The notes beneath the pieces were generated by a model. It made no database searches. It was not told the origin of the DNA and saw only the letters and a list, made by a program, of their open reading frames with translations. A stretch of DNA of 64,000 nucleotides from NCBI GenBank assembly GCA_964017145.1, contig OZ024846.1, positions 3,224,001 through 3,288,000 of the forward strand, given 5' to 3'. The DNA is from Agrocybe praecox (Eukaryota; Basidiomycota; Agaricomycetes; Agaricales; Agrocybaceae). This document shows, piece by piece, positions 42,414 through 55,924 of the stretch. A program made the position numbers and the translations under genes. The first letter of the stretch is position 1; every line of letters begins with the position of its first letter.

Positions 42414-43965
42414 ATGCCAACAAGTTTACTTTCACAGTCAGAGAAGACGGGTCGTAGGTCGTACAAAATGATGACTGTGGCAGGCCGTCCTAGAAAGGAG
42501 CCTGTGTGGCCACCCGTACTAGAGGAAGCTTTGCTTGAAGGTACATTCTTATCACCATCGCTTCTTTATTCGGTATTGTTGAACGCAGACTTTATCCTTA
42601 GCCCTCACTATTTATCGTCCCGTTTCAAAAACCGGACGCCCCCTTCGCCGGTTTACGAAGCGTAATTGTTTCATCTCGACCCATATCTGGAACAAGACGG
42701 GAAATAGAAGAACGCCAAAGCAAGTCGGTAGTCGTCTTCAGCAAATCTCGGAGAGCTCTTCAAATGTAGAACGTAAGAATTATCTATAACTCAATGATTT
42801 AATGCATCCTTATACCTTGTTTCCAGTCAAAATGCTAATCAACAATCGGGATTTCGATTACAGGTCGCCGCAGCTAGATGACAACACCTCTCCCGTATCG
42901 TTTCGCTCAAGTCTTACACTCCTGAACACCCCAGACGAATTTACCATGTCCTCTTCGTCCGACAATGACTCCTCTTCCGAACATATACTATCCCCCCTCT
43001 TCGAGCAAAAAAAACTATCATCTACCACTCTCATCGATACTCCTCCTATGTTCCCTGCCACCTTCTCCCGAGATGACTGTGCCGAACTTCTCCGCTACGA
43101 AGACAGGTCTGCGGACTCAGTCGCCCTGTTGGTCGAACTCGTTTGCTCTGACGGTGCCAATGGACTTTCTGCGCAGCTCGGACTGGACGCCGATATTACC
43201 GACGATGGAATTAACTTCATTCTTTCCCTGGAGGTCAACGAGAACCATGCGGCCTACAACCCGTTCTATAACGCTCGTCGTCTGTCGAATATCCCTATTC
43301 AGTCTCTCCTTTACAAAGTCCCTCAGATGACCGTCGTCTCCTCGTTCCTTCAATCTGAGCGTGCATACCAGTTCACCTACAGCCTCTATGGCGATGGTTC
43401 AACTCCGATCCACACGGAACACCTCACTGTTCTTTCTTCTGGGGCGACTTCGGACTACCCCGCTGAAACTCGAGTTTTCTCCAGTCCAGTCCTGCCTGTC
43501 TATTGGTCGAAGTATACGGGGTATCCTTGTAAGCACCTGTCCTCTTGAAGTTCATTTTACTACGATTTTTAATGTTCTTCGGCAGCCCCCGGAAGATATA
43601 CGATCATGCTCGATATCTCAGAAGCACCTCTGAATCAACCATCCCTGGTTAATCAAGTCAAACCAAAAATTTCCATCGCTCTCAATTGCTTCAGAGCTAC
43701 CCCAGTCGACGAACTGCCTCTTCAGGCCTTCTATAACGCTACCTCACTAGAAGATGTCCCACTCACTCCCAGTGGACTTCCCCTAATGCCTATCGGAAAT
43801 GCTTCCAGCTTGGCGTCCAACTCGGGCGACTTGTCAGGTTCGCAATATTCTTGGTTTGATCTTTCCGCTTCCTATTACCCTCTGCTCAGTGAAACCTGCA
43901 ACGTGATAACATCCATTCACGACACTGTCGATACTGTTGTACCTTATACCTTTCCGCAGTACTAA
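42414..43965 (+). CDS. TEA/ATTS-domain transcription factor (TEC1/AbaA type)
   Basis: Four exons fit: 42414-42540, 42602-42772, 42827-43528 and 43586-43965, giving 459 residues with every junction in phase. The TEA DNA-binding domain lies at about residues 28-95. Exon 1 has EPVWPPVLEEALLE; exon 2 continues ALTIYRPV and then RNCFISTHIWNKTGNRRTPK and QVGSRLQQI, the strongly conserved third helix. The intron falls inside the domain, and the acceptor at 42601 (CTTAG) is the one that restores it. The remaining 360 residues are acidic and Ser/Pro-rich, with no other DNA-binding motif. Known relatives control filamentation and conidiation in ascomycetes; the role in this fungus is inferred only. The start could be an upstream exon or the ATG at 42414. 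Confidence 0.9.
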
Positions 43966-46961
43966 ACTACATCTCTCTTTTCGCTCCCGCTCTACCGTCA
44001 GCAACTGTCTTTACTTCTACTCGACGCCCCTCGACCACCTGTACATTGTATCTTTATCACCTTCGATCCCCACCTTTTGGCAACCTTTTGGCTTCTTTTT
44101 CTCTTTTATTATTTTTTATAACACGAACATGCTCAGCCTTCTACACGATTATGTTCGGGTTCTTCTCGTATGTAAAGGACCATTATCAATATGATCATCT
44201 ATTATTTTTTCTTCTTTTCGCTCTGTAAATTAGAACCTATTTTCTGTCCTTTTCTATTCGATCGACTGCTTCTACTTTTTACCCCCTTCGCCCCATTTTT
44301 CTCGATCTCTTCTTCTTTTGTGTGATTTCTCTTTTAGTGGCCAAAATTTCGGCCTGTTTCTCCAAAAATGTTGTATTTTTCCTAGAAAGTAGGAGTTGCA
44401 GTCAATTAAATCAAAAATGTTTAAACTGTTACTACTTATAATCAATGTGATTTCTCTATACTTCAAGCTTATCCTGTTGGCGATAGCAGGTAGAAAAGCG
44501 CTTAATTAATCCTTCATAGATGTGAACTTTGTTGAATTCTGACTGCGTCCCTTCCCGAGGACCCGAGCTTTGGACCGCTATTTGCGTTCGTAATGATGAC
44601 TATGTATGGACTCCTGTTTACGGCATCATAACTAAACATAGCCACATAGCCGCTCAGACATAAATAGATTATTACTACCAGCGAATGTAGAACAAACATG
44701 AATCAAAAATAGGTACTTCAGGCTCCCTGCCTATGTCACGGGTAAGGTACAACAATAGATTGTGTGATAGAAATCATCTCCAGGCTCTCACTATCTTGCA
44801 TAAGATTAGTTAAGGGGTTGCGCTAGGGGTGTGACTGGTGGTGTCGAAATATCACCTCGTTGGGATACACCCCTACTATGTATGGCTTAAATTTCTTTTA
44901 TGTTTTATGGAATGTTTTACCAATTACTAAAATAGACGCACGTCTTGACTTCTCAGAGAGCTGAGTAATCTCTCCAATACTTTAAGTAGGCTCCGAAAAT
45001 CGGGTCCAGATCTGAGATTGCTTATTGGATCTCATTTTGAGTAGAGTTCAACAATTTGTTCTGCTATTCAGGATAAATCAGACTCGTAGATTGATTTAGT
45101 TGGCCCATCGCACGCTCCTGTGGTATGCGGTAATATTCATTATCAAAGGGGCATTATAATGATACAGGCACGCGACCCACCTAGGATTTTTCAAAGGTCT
45201 GAATTGACATATTTTTGGATAAAGATACGATGAACAACCATAGGGTTTAGAGAAATGTCAAGTTAAACTACTTATACGACCAATATTCATCGATATGATC
45301 TGTAGGATATAATTTCTTGTTTCCTTTTCCTTTTCTTTTGACCCTATGTACCACACGGTGCTAACAATAGACATCCCGAAGGTTTGATATTTATGTAACA
45401 AGAACTTGAGGACGGGATTTGTAAGAATTTGACAAAGTAGGGAATTAAAAGTGAATAACGGCCAAGTCTACTAGTATCGGCTTTATCAGCAGCCGTGTGG
45501 CTCCGAGAGTTAGTTCGTTTTAACGACTTACAAAGATGCTGCATAAGTATCCAATAATAACTTATAACCTCGGGTGGGGTGTTTTCTTGTGGCCGTAGGT
45601 TTGTCAAGCAGGTTACGGATCGTAGTTAAGGCTGAAAGTGCCGAAGGAGGAAAATAAGAATAAACCACATAGAGTCACGTAGATCGCCAATGCCGACACC
45701 GAAAAATCGTTGCCTCGTTTGTTCACCAGAGGGGGGATTTCTGCGCATATGATCAAAGTTCATGATAGTTGCTTTGAGTCTTATCTGTATGGCTCTCGAA
45801 TAGTCCACGAGGAACTTCTCGGGTATGATTCACTTGGATGTGATGCTAGTGAGACTGACTAGAAGTGATATTGATGATACCAATACTCAGTGACCTGATA
45901 GGAAAGTCACGAGTTCGATACAATTCATGGTTAGCGCTTTAGCAATAATTGACCCCCTTTCCTCTCCAAGATACCTAGAGCGCCGCGTTGGCGTTTGGCC
46001 ATCTTGTGAGGTACAGCTATCAGAGAAAGAGATCACAATAACTCCAGCTTTCAACGTTCATCTTCTCCGGCCCGTAATCATGAAAAGAATCAGTCGTAAA
46101 TTCAATATATAGCTAGATTTATTTTTATAATACTACCCCAACCTCAAAGCCGGGGTGGCTTGGCAAGGGAAAACAGGGTTTTGAAGGACTGATGCGTCTG
46201 TCAATGAATACACGACGCGCGCCACAGTCCCCAGAGTTGGCAAGGATGTAAAAAGCATCAAGGCTTTCGGCAATGACCAAACGACCCAAGAAACAACTAG
46301 AGTAGAGCCGACTAGATCATGTTATCGAACAGAACCTCGAGATTTTTGGGTTGGGTGTTTCTGGGTGATTTTCACAGCCACAGCGGAGAATACTCCAGCT
46401 GGAGAGAAAGAATGATTGATGGAGGTGTCAATGAACGGCGCACGACGCGTTTCGTAAGCCATTTATCAGGATTTCCTTCACACTTCACAGGTCACCGAGT
46501 AAACCATTCACTTTAGCACTGGTGTGCAGTGCAGTTCCATTTGAAGCAGCGAAACAAGAGCGCTTTCCCAGTCCCAGAGAAAGTTTGCAGACAAAAACTG
46601 CCAAGAAGTTAGCAAGAAACTAGAGAGTGCTTTCTGACAATTCTTGGGTTTGGAATCGCCCACTAGACGGATTTTGAACACATTAAGTGACAGTCAAGAA
46701 CGAAAGGGTCCGAGTCAGAAACCATCAGGGCCTCGGGCAAGCCACTTGACCGCCAAGCACGACCAAACACTGGCCTTGCCCTTCACCTCACGCACAGTGC
46801 GCACCAAGCAACACCCTTACATCTTTGTGCCTCATTTCTTGCTTTTACAAAGATATATCGTCACATAACCTCTGGAACAGCAAGATAAGATATCTGTCGC
46901 AGCATTTGGCCTCTGAAAGGGCCACAGATTACCCGACGGAACGAGATTTGATCAACAAGCC
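43966..46961. other. Gene-poor 3-kb stretch
   Basis: No gene could be supported. A minus-strand segment around 45840-45630 reads like a coding fragment (VDYSRAIQIRLKATIMNFDH and GIGDLRDSMW) and may be a leftover exon. A perfect 9-bp inverted repeat TAGGGGTGT/ACACCCCTA lies at 44824-44832 and 44867-44875. The first 300 bases are T-rich 3' flank of the TEA gene. Confidence 0.35.
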
Positions 46962-49900
46962 ATGCGCGAGTCCAACTTTGCATTCCCAGCACAAAACAAA
47001 GCATGCGTCTGCATAACTTCACAGCTATACGACCGGCGAGGTGAGTTATATGTATGTATTTCTTGTGTGCTTTGTGGAAATTTACTTGATTAACAGCGTT
47101 GGATACAACCTCGCCATTACCCTTGTTTAATTCGCTGACACATCTCACCTATCTCACGTCTACTTCCCCAAGGATTCGCGAGATTATGACTATGGACGGC
47201 GGGCTCGAAAGACTTGTACGGATCCTGCATGATTTCTGCATATGTCCTCCTCCACCTGAGAATCCAGCCATTCTATACGGATTAACGCCGCCAAACGCAC
47301 GGATACCTAAGCTCACACCCGCCCTGAACCCCCACACGTTCGACAAACACGCCGCATATCGCTTTTCTCTCGCTTTTCAATGCATAGTCAACATTGGGGT
47401 TAGAGGGAGCGAACCGATCAGGAGCCGCGTTGTTCAGGCCGGCACTCTCGATGTCGTTGGATGTATTTTGGAGGCCTGGCTTGCCAACAAAGGTTTCGCC
47501 GTTGGTCCCAGCTCAAGCGCCACTGGTATCCCGAGAGAGACCAAGGAACAGCGTCAACAACGAAAAATCACCCAATCCGAGCAGAAGCAGAGAGAGGAAG
47601 CAGCCCAGTTGCAGAAAGCACTCCAGAGACAGCTTCAGGTTGACCAAGTGAACCATCGGACAGCAGTCAAGAATACTCGGAGACTACCCGTATGTGCTTT
47701 TCGTAACCGTTGCAGTGCGCCCCGAATTTAATTTACTCAGTCACAGGATGAATCAATGGATTATTCACCAGCTAGTAGCTCGACGAGTCATATCCTTTTA
47801 CTTTCAGAGTCCCAACCGTCAACTTCCAATAGCGACACAGATGTTTCCGCCGACAACTCTATCGCAACCACACCCCAAGGTTCCGGAACTCCTACAGGCT
47901 CTGTTGTCATTCCAAGTCGAGATCGCAGCGGTACAATTATTGGTCGTCCAGTTTGGGACCATCAAGTCAACACCACAACCCCTCCAACCGCTGCACCTCT
48001 TAGGGGTCGCCGTATCCGACATCGTGAATTGCCGCCTGAATCGCCGTCAGCTTCAACAGATGTTTCAAGGGCCGAAACAGAGACAGAAGATGACGGCGAC
48101 CAAGATATTGATATGGACCGTGCAGATACATCAAGAATTGATTCTGACGTAGCTTCCATCTCTGCCTCACCTTCTCCTGAACGACGTCCGCGTACGATTC
48201 CTCGACACAATCTTCCTCGACGAGCCGTCGGAATTGTCTCAGATGAACCAAACCCAGGACCTCAAACTCTACAAGTCGGAGGCCTTGGAATTGGCACAGA
48301 TGCTCATATCATTATCAACGAAGCTGGCGGCGTCGGAGATGGCGGTGTAGAGGTTGGTGTTGAAGATGGTATCGTTTCTCTAGAGACGAATGATGATTTC
48401 GCGATGGGCGCTCCACCTGGTGCTCCTGGTGCCATCGGTGATAATGCCACACCTCGAATACTCAATTTTGAAACAGGCAGGAGACGGAACACTGTCGATG
48501 CTCCTGATGCCACACCACGAGCGACAGTTGTTGGCCTTCCTGTAATGCCAGGAGCGTCAACCAACGGAACGACGAGAATAAATCACCCAATACACCATCA
48601 AGCAGGCGTTGGCCATCATCGGACAGCCACTATTCGTGGGCGACCAACACCTACAGACAACGGGCCAACTGGAACCACAGTAGGAGCTGCAGCCGCCGCC
48701 GCCGCTGCTGCTGCTGCGAGTTTGAACAACACACTTGGTGGTCGTACGTCTAGCAGCCATCATCACCGAGACACCGATTCGGGCCCATACCGCGACGAGG
48801 ATGTTCTCCTCAGCTTACAATTACTTGCATATCTTAGCAAGTATCCTCACGTTCGTCAGGCTTTCTATAAACCGCGGGTCACGTTCCATCCTGCAAGTGT
48901 CAACCTCCCTGGAGCCCGTTTTGGCGCAGGGATTCCGACGGCCAACATGGCAGCTCGAGAGAAATTAAAAGAAAAGGCTTCAATGTCCCTCTCAAACCTG
49001 ACCTCTGGCTCCTCTTCGATGGCCTCCACTTCGTCTTCATCGTCAACAGCGAAAGAAGGATTTTTGAGAGCTTTGACGAACGCCGCTACTGGAAATAGTA
49101 GAGGCAAAGATCGTGCTCAGCCTATTGCGTCATCATCACAAACTCCTGTAATTGTCGCACAGAGTTCTGGTGCACCATCGTCAGCGAGACAAACGAACGT
49201 TTTTTCGCTGGTTGAGCGGTTTACTTTTAAGCCTAGTTCTACGGAAACAGACCTTCCTAACCCCCCTCCACGCCTACCACCCGAGATCCAGTACTGGGCT
49301 GGGGTCATTATGCGTAATGCTTGCCGTAAGGACGATAATCGAGGCGGAATCAGACAATGCGCGAACAGTGGGTGTTTTTTTTTCATTACGAAATCAACCC
49401 AAAATTGACCGTCTAATTTTCTATAGTGATGTGTGGGAAATGGGAATCATACCCACGGGAATTCGCAAAATGTCGAAGATGTCGTAAGGCCAAATATTGC
49501 GGCAAGGAATGTCAAAGTACGGCCTGGAGTGAGGGTCATCGTTTTTGGTGCAGCGCCAAAGAGGCCGACGACGATAACCTCGGCGACCAGTCCCATAACC
49601 AGGGCAATAGTACGAGTAGCAATAACAACAATGTCCAAGTCAACCAACCTGCAGATATATCTGCGAGTGGTATCCATATATCCATCGACAGCGGTAATAT
49701 GGAAACACCTGTTCCAGTTACTAATGGCAATAGCCCTGCAAGACCAGATAGACGGCCACAACAGCAACAGCAACAACGGGAAAGAGGCCAGCAGGACGGC
49801 CGTGGTAATGAAGATGAACCTGCAGTCGTACTTTTACGAGGTAATTCTCGACCGGCCCCTTGGGTAGCTCCGGCAGGACTTCAAGGCCATGCTGGGCCTG

Positions 49901-50427
49901 CTGGGCCTTCCACTATTCCGATGCCAACTGCATCTGTCAACCCGACAACGACTGCACCCCGAGCTGAAGCGAGTATAAATCGCGATCGGACTTTGCAGCC
50001 TAGGAACATATCCACCTTGTATACTTTCCGCCCTGCTACGAACCCTCAAATCCCAGAAGGAGCGACTTATCTCGGGTACCCTGTACAAACACCATTTCCT
50101 GATCCAGGGGGAGGTTTCCGCAGAAGAGCGGAGACGATAACGGGTGCCATTCGGACGACTTCGAACGACGTTTTTGGAGCTACTTCACATACGCGACCGG
50201 CGTATCTGGGCTCGACGTCAGATTGGTCGACAATGGGCCCCGCTGCTGCTGCTGCTGCCTCGGCCCCAGCCGCCGCTAGAAGTAGTGCAGCCGTGCTGCC
50301 AACATCTCCTCCTCCCTCTTCTCCAACTGGGGGAGCTGGTTCGTCATCGCAGCGCTCTCTTGCGGCGGCCATGCCCAACCTCCTTCCTTCGTCCCCGACC
50401 AGGGGGGACGACATGATTTTGGGATGA
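46962..50427 (+). CDS. MUB1: MUB1/SamB-like MYND zinc-finger protein
   Basis: Four exons, 46962-47040, 47097-47689, 47747-49367 and 49427-50427, give 1097 residues in phase. The N-terminus is MRESNF followed by SQLYDRRAL and SPRIREIMTMDGGLERLV, the signature start of the SamB/MUB1 family. The MYND finger in exon 4 (with its first Cys in exon 3) reads CGKWESYPREFAKCRRCRKA and KYCGKECQ with a final HRFWC; the metal-binding Cys/His pattern is complete. In between are a charged helix with Gln runs (about 155-200), a long Ser/Thr/Pro-rich region and a run of Ala near 540. In yeast, Mub1 works with the ubiquitin ligase Ubr2 to degrade the proteasome regulator Rpn4. In Aspergillus, SamB acts in development. 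A similar role here is inferred from family. Confidence 0.93.
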
Positions 50428-51633
50428 TGCCTATGTCGGTACATCTTCCCATCGACAGCTGAAGATATTTCAGCTTCTTGTACCACTCTCACTCTTTTGG
50501 TCTCATTTGCTGGGATTTCTTGCGGGGCGCCATAACGCATTTATTTCGTGGATTGTTCATATGTTATACTGGTCATCGACTATTCTATCCATCCCCCATC
50601 ACTTCCTCCATCCTTCCATCCCCGTCACATTTTAACGACTTCCTTAGACATGCTGCTGCTATGGCTGCTTGATCATGACGTGAACCGAATTTTACGACCT
50701 CTTCTACTATCCATCCATTCATCCACACTCCATTCATTCTCCGCATTTTATACAATCCAGGTGGCATACGACGCGTACTCAACATCCAACGTCCAATACC
50801 GATACCACAATACATCCAGTCCGTTTACTAGGCGGTCAACAACATGTGTTTACGCAGAAGAATTGCATTGAATAACAACTAGATTCATTCTGCTTCCTCT
50901 ATCAACCATCCGTTCCCTTTGACGATCACCGCTAGTCAATTAGTACTTTACGGTTCTTCTCATTGTCGCGTACCGCCTCCAGGCTTCATATCCCACCCCG
51001 TCTGCGAATGGTCGTTCATTGACAACCATTAGTCAGCTCTAGTTTATGTAGTGTACATGTGGTAGTTGAGCGGTCGCAGCAGTCTTCCCCCCGCCTAACC
51101 TTTCTTTCCCCTTGACGACTTCATTTGTGCATTCGACTACTTCTATTATTTACTCACGACATCGTATTACTATAATCTAAATTTTCCAATCTGCAGCTTT
51201 TTACTTCGGTATACCAAAAGCCTCCTCCCCAGCTGAACTAGATTACACAATCGCCCACACATAAGAAAGGAAATTTTTGATTGGCGGGGAGCGATTGTAC
51301 TCTGATTTCAACCATGACCGTGGTTTCCATGCAACACCACGATCTGTGTGTTCCACTACTCAGCCTTCCTTAACTTGTCTTTTACCATCTCTTGTTTACC
51401 AGGCAGAATAAGTCTGTTCAGCCTCGTGGAGAATCGAGATCTTTGGTACACATCTTATTTATGGCTCATGGATACCTTGTACTTACTCGTGAGATCTTTA
51501 TAAGGCCGACTCAGAACTATGTCATGAATCCAGTTCTCTGTTTTCCTCGTCGCACTTGGTGGCATAGAAAACTCAAAGGATAGGAAGCTTTCACGCGAGC
51601 AATCCGTCTTCGGTATGTTGGGCATTTCATTGA
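50428..51633. other. No gene seen
   Basis: 1.2 kb with a T/C-rich 3' flank of the MUB1-like gene and no coding pattern. Confidence 0.4.
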
Positions 51634-53127
51634 ATGTCGTCAATTCTTTTTCACTTTTGGACTTTCTGGATTTCAAGGTACCTACCGACTATGAATTTTC
51701 TCCGCGTCTTTGGACGCTCTCAAATGAAGACGTGGAAAGCCCCACACATGCCGGAAGAATTAATTATGATCATCTTCCAACATTATGTCGCCCCAGACGA
51801 CCCTCCTTATAATTCCGACAATGCTGCAATCCAATATTCGAGTCGCTGCCGCTGCGACGTGATAAAACTTTTGCGAGTGAATCGAACTTGGAGACGGGTC
51901 GCATTGGATACGCGAGAATTATGGACGTCGATTTATGTGCGCAATCCATCGCACAATGTTTTGGACAAGTACATTGGGTGGTTACAAATATCCGAAAAGA
52001 GCAGGAAGACCTCTTTGATCGACTTTGAGCTAGAATCGGGAGGCGGGGCCTTGACGGAACTAGTCCTGTCCGAGGTTCCAAGAGTACTTCACAGCATCCG
52101 TGACTTGACGATTAACCTTGAGAAATGTCACGTCGATAACTTCGCAGCCCAGGATAGCGGAGGATTGATTCGTTTGCTGCGTAATATTATATGTGCGCGT
52201 CGAAATTTGCCACTGGAACGGATCCACGTCAAACTTTCAAAAGACATACCCACAAAACGAAGGAAAAACTTGACGGAAATATGGGAGCATCTATCTTCCT
52301 TTCCAAAGATCCAGCAAATTAAATGGGATTATCAGTTGATGGTCCTGCCACCTACAACTTCGTGGAGAGCGGCCAATTTAACAATTGTGGAAGCGAGGGC
52401 GCTTCAGTGCTCCGACCTATACTGGATTCTGTCCGCTTGCCCAGGACTCGAAGAGCTTAAAATGACTTCGATTGCTTCTGACTACAATCCTGTCGACCTC
52501 GACCAAATGCCAATCGTTGAACATCGCCATCTCAAGTTCCTTAAGCTCTTCGGCAGGAAACATCTTCTTCCGATCTTTACAATGGTTACGTTGCCCTTCT
52601 TGGAGAAGCTATATCTGTCTTACATTGCAACCACGTCGTCCACACAAGTTTTTGAAGACTTCATCCGACGCTCGAAGCCTCCGCTGCGTGTGTTTAGCTA
52701 CGAACAACGACATCGTTTCTCGGAACCTACCTCGGAGAGGCATGATCAAAACGTTGGCTACCTCAACATTTGTTCAACATATTTTGGGGGTACTATGGAA
52801 CACTTCGGGCTCATGGAGAACGTAACTCCTGATATCATAAAAATGCTTATGGAACGTCTGCCTGACGGCACTCACAAGCACATACCGAATGTGAGATTTC
52901 TGGATCTTCGCGTGAATGATATTCAAGGTGGTCTTGTCAGCGACCTGATATTTTCACGTTCGGTTATATACCATGAAGTCCCAAGGGCCTTTAGGACGAC
53001 GAAAGGGAGCGGCGGAAAAATGGCGGGGATTACCCTAAGGAGGAACAGCGACTATGGCATTGGAGACCAAGAGCGGCTTAAGGCTATGGAAAGGGAAGGT
53101 GTTTGGATAACGAAGTTAGCCTATTAA
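51634..53127 (+). CDS. F-box/LRR-like protein, 497 residues
   Basis: Uninterrupted ORF. The F-box region is PHMPEELIMIIFQHYV at about residues 37-52 with a following RVNRTWRRVALDTRELW (80-97). This is the usual pattern of Agaricomycete F-box proteins: a Pro-Glu-Leu helix, a variable insert, then a WRRVALDT block. The remainder is Leu-rich, with strand-helix units such as LKFLKLFGRKHL and LEKLYLSYI, and no other domain. The true start is probably ATG 51691 (MNFLRVF), since a splice-like CAAG precedes it and the first 19 residues are hydrophobic and unlike relatives. Predicted role is substrate choice in an SCF ubiquitin ligase; target unknown. It neighbours a NACHT gene, a common combination in mushroom genomes. 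Confidence 0.8.
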   Translation: MSSILFHFWTFWISRYLPTMNFLRVFGRSQMKTWKAPHMPEELIMIIFQHYVAPDDPPYNSDNAAIQYSSRCRCDVIKLLRVNRTWRRVALDTRELWTSIYVRNPSHNVLDKYIGWLQISEKSRKTSLIDFELESGGGALTELVLSEVPRVLHSIRDLTINLEKCHVDNFAAQDSGGLIRLLRNIICARRNLPLERIHVKLSKDIPTKRRKNLTEIWEHLSSFPKIQQIKWDYQLMVLPPTTSWRAANLTIVEARALQCSDLYWILSACPGLEELKMTSIASDYNPVDLDQMPIVEHRHLKFLKLFGRKHLLPIFTMVTLPFLEKLYLSYIATTSSTQVFEDFIRRSKPPLRVFSYEQRHRFSEPTSERHDQNVGYLNICSTYFGGTMEHFGLMENVTPDIIKMLMERLPDGTHKHIPNVRFLDLRVNDIQGGLVSDLIFSRSVIYHEVPRAFRTTKGSGGKMAGITLRRNSDYGIGDQERLKAMEREGVWITKLAY

Positions 53128-53682
53128 AAGTGTGTATACGAATTTGCGAATAGTAATAAATTTACTCAATCTCGTTCAATCCGGAGACTCTTGAGGATTA
53201 TTCATCGACCCAATTGTCAGCCTGCTCCTGAAAAGCTCTGCTCTTGACATAAGCTGATGAATGTGATGCCGTGTCCTTTATGTGGAATATGCGGTGCACT
53301 CAATAACTAGAACTACGGTTAGGCTTATTAAAGGTGCGATTTATGGTCCGATCCCCTACCCTTGTTCGTTCTATCCCATTTCAATAGACGGAGAACATGA
53401 ATACGAGTACTTTCGGTTCCTTTTCTTCTCTTCCTTCATCCTTTAACCATCCAGATTTGCCATCAAACCACGCCACGCGTGACGAGAACTACTCAGAGAG
53501 GTCCGAAAGAACATCACTTGATCATGATATCAACTCAACCCAGTCGATGCTGACGCTCAAAGCGGCTCAATGGCGCTCGAACAAGTATCCACGTTGGAAT
53601 GTTCACGCAATTAATTTGAAAATATACCGGTAAAGGTGTGTAACCCCTCGAATATAATCATGATAGTATTCTCAAAAACCAG
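53128..53682. other. Spacer with a possible upstream exon
   Basis: An ORF at 53397-53633 (78 codons, Ser/Asn-rich) precedes the NACHT gene on the same strand and could be its first exon. No donor joins it in phase to the acceptor at 53682, so I have not joined them. Confidence 0.35.
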
Positions 53683-55924
53683 TGGTCAAATTATTTCGAG
53701 ATCCTGTCGCTCCTGCCGCCTTCCACGACTCTAGAGCGCGGTTTGATCCTCCGAAATGCCACCCAAATACACGAGTTGCCGTCTTACAGAAAATTATGGA
53801 CTGGATCCGAACCATTCGACGCAGCAACTGGGACCCGTGGTACCGCTATATTATGTGGCTTATTGGCCCAGCAGGCTCAGGAAAATCCTCTATAGCGCAA
53901 AATATCATCGAACTCTGTATAGCAGAGGGTCTTATAATTGCATGCTTCTTCTTCAGCAGGTCAGACTCGAGCCGTAACCACATATGGACCTTGATCCCAA
54001 CCCTGGCGTATCAAGTTCACTGTGCCATTCCCGCAACCCGCTCTCTAATCATGGATGCTATTCATGACGACCCCCTCATTTTCGAGAAGTCATTGGACAG
54101 TCAATTCAATGCTCTGATTGTCCAGCCACTTGTTCAATCCTCAAAATATACCAACCCTTCTCGACTTCTAGTGGTAATAGATGGATTGGACGAATGCGTC
54201 GATATTCCATCTCAAAAACTATTGCTTGCCATGATATCCAAAGCCATTCGGCAACACGACCTTCCGGTTGTATTCTTCGTTGCAAGTCGTCCAGAACGCA
54301 GCATAAAATGCAGCTTCGACTCTAAGGATATGGAATCTCTACATTCGCGTTTGGTTCTAGACGACGAGTACAAGCCTGACGAAGATATTCAGAGGTTCCT
54401 CGTTGAAAGTTTGGAGGAAATAAAGGAAACGCACCCTCTCAGGCATTTTATTCCCATTTCGTGGCCAAGTCAACATATTCTGGAAAGATTGGTCAAGAAA
54501 TCTTCGGGACAATTTCTTTTTGCGGCAATAGTGATCAAGTATCTTCGATCCCACGAAGGTAGACCCGACTACCGACTAGAAATCGTTCTGAACCTTCGTC
54601 CCCCACAAAGAGACATAGACCTGCCCTTTGCAGAGCTGGACTCTCTATACAAATTTGTCTTCTCTGGCGTGATAGAGCTCCGAAAGGTCCTTCATACGCT
54701 TGGCTTTGTCTTCCTTTGCTCCCAACTTCCACACAAGCGAATATCCGTTAGTGACATGGAGCATTTCCTTTCCTACTACGAGGGCGAAATCTATGTATTG
54801 CTTAGCCCTCTTGCGGCTCTTGTCTCGGTCGAAACTAAAGGCCAACTGGGTCAACCCCCGCGAGCTGTGGTTCAACACGCTTCGCTGTACGATTTCTTAA
54901 CTGATCCAGCGAGGTCCGAAGGACTGCATATCGATATTACGAGTGAGAAAACCACTCACGTTGTTAGTTGTTTTCGACAAATTCAATGTAAGTGTACTAG
55001 CCAAGCTATGAAATATCTTAAAGAACCCCTCCTCACGAGTTTTATTGCTTCGCAAGGGAGACCAAGCAGTAGTGCCGAGCTCTCTAAGCTCGTGACTTTC
55101 TTCTTTGAAACTCACTCGAAAGATTGTAATTTATCTCCGACACTAGTGGAAGAGTGTACCAATTTTGCACTTGAGGACGTTTTTTCTGCTGGCCGACACA
55201 TTGGGCATAAATTCGGATTTGTACATATGATATTGGCCTCATTCTTCGACCTCTTGAAAAGAATTGTAAGTTGAAGGCGTTATTATAATTTCAATCTCTC
55301 AACACACAAAACTTCCCATTTACTTAGATCCGGAGTAATGACCATTTGAAATATCTTATAAAACACCATCACAAGACGCTGAACGACATTATCCTTGCCC
55401 AGATGGAACATTATCACTCCAACCCATCTCTTACGTTTTTGCTCGTCATGGCGTGCCACACCAGAGGTTATGTATACATCAGCCAGGTGGCGTCGCTCAC
55501 CAATGAGAGCGAAAAAAGTATGCGAAGTTATGACACACTCTTCTTGAACGATGTGTCGTGGAATATGTTACGTTATCGACTACATGTTTCGCATTTGTTG
55601 CGAGGTAAAGTCCGATCCGGAAAATGGGCGCTAACGAGAGGATCAGAAGCATATGGAAGGGCGATGTTGTATTGTTTCCTTCTGGAGGAAAAAAGGGTAA
55701 AAGCGATCCAACAACGTTTATCTCCCGAAACGAACTCAGTCTTGGAATATATCATCCACCTCTTGCCATGGTGCGGCAGGTACGAACCGGTCATTGAATT
55801 ATGCAGGGGTCATTTGCATCATTTTTTGGATTGTTCAGCCATAGACGCGACTGATCCACTGGCCGATCGAGTTCATCAAGCTATAAAGAGTTACATGGAA
55901 ATATTTGGGGGGGTAGAGACATAA
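53683..55924 (+). CDS. NACHT-type P-loop NTPase (fungal NLR-like)
   Basis: Exons 53683-55265 and 55328-55924 join over a 62-base intron (GTAAGT to TTAG). The segment FHDSRARFDPPKCHPNTR is the conserved lead-in seen in Agaricomycete NACHT proteins. Walker A is LIGPAGSGKSSIAQ, Walker B is LLVVIDGLDECVD, and VFFVASRPE follows as in sensor 1. A winged-helix-like region and a helical C-terminus follow, with no WD40, ankyrin or TPR repeats visible. Such proteins are STAND NTPases, often linked to heterokaryon incompatibility or immunity in fungi; a role for this one is not shown. The 5' end is unsettled: no ATG begins the conserved part, so there is at least one exon upstream, perhaps 53397-53630. 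A paralogue lies at 62339-64000 on the other strand. Confidence 0.88.

Noticed and set aside
44824..44875. Perfect 9-bp inverted repeat TAGGGGTGT/ACACCCCTA
   Set aside because: Only 34 bases apart with no flanking duplication; too little to call an element or a terminator.
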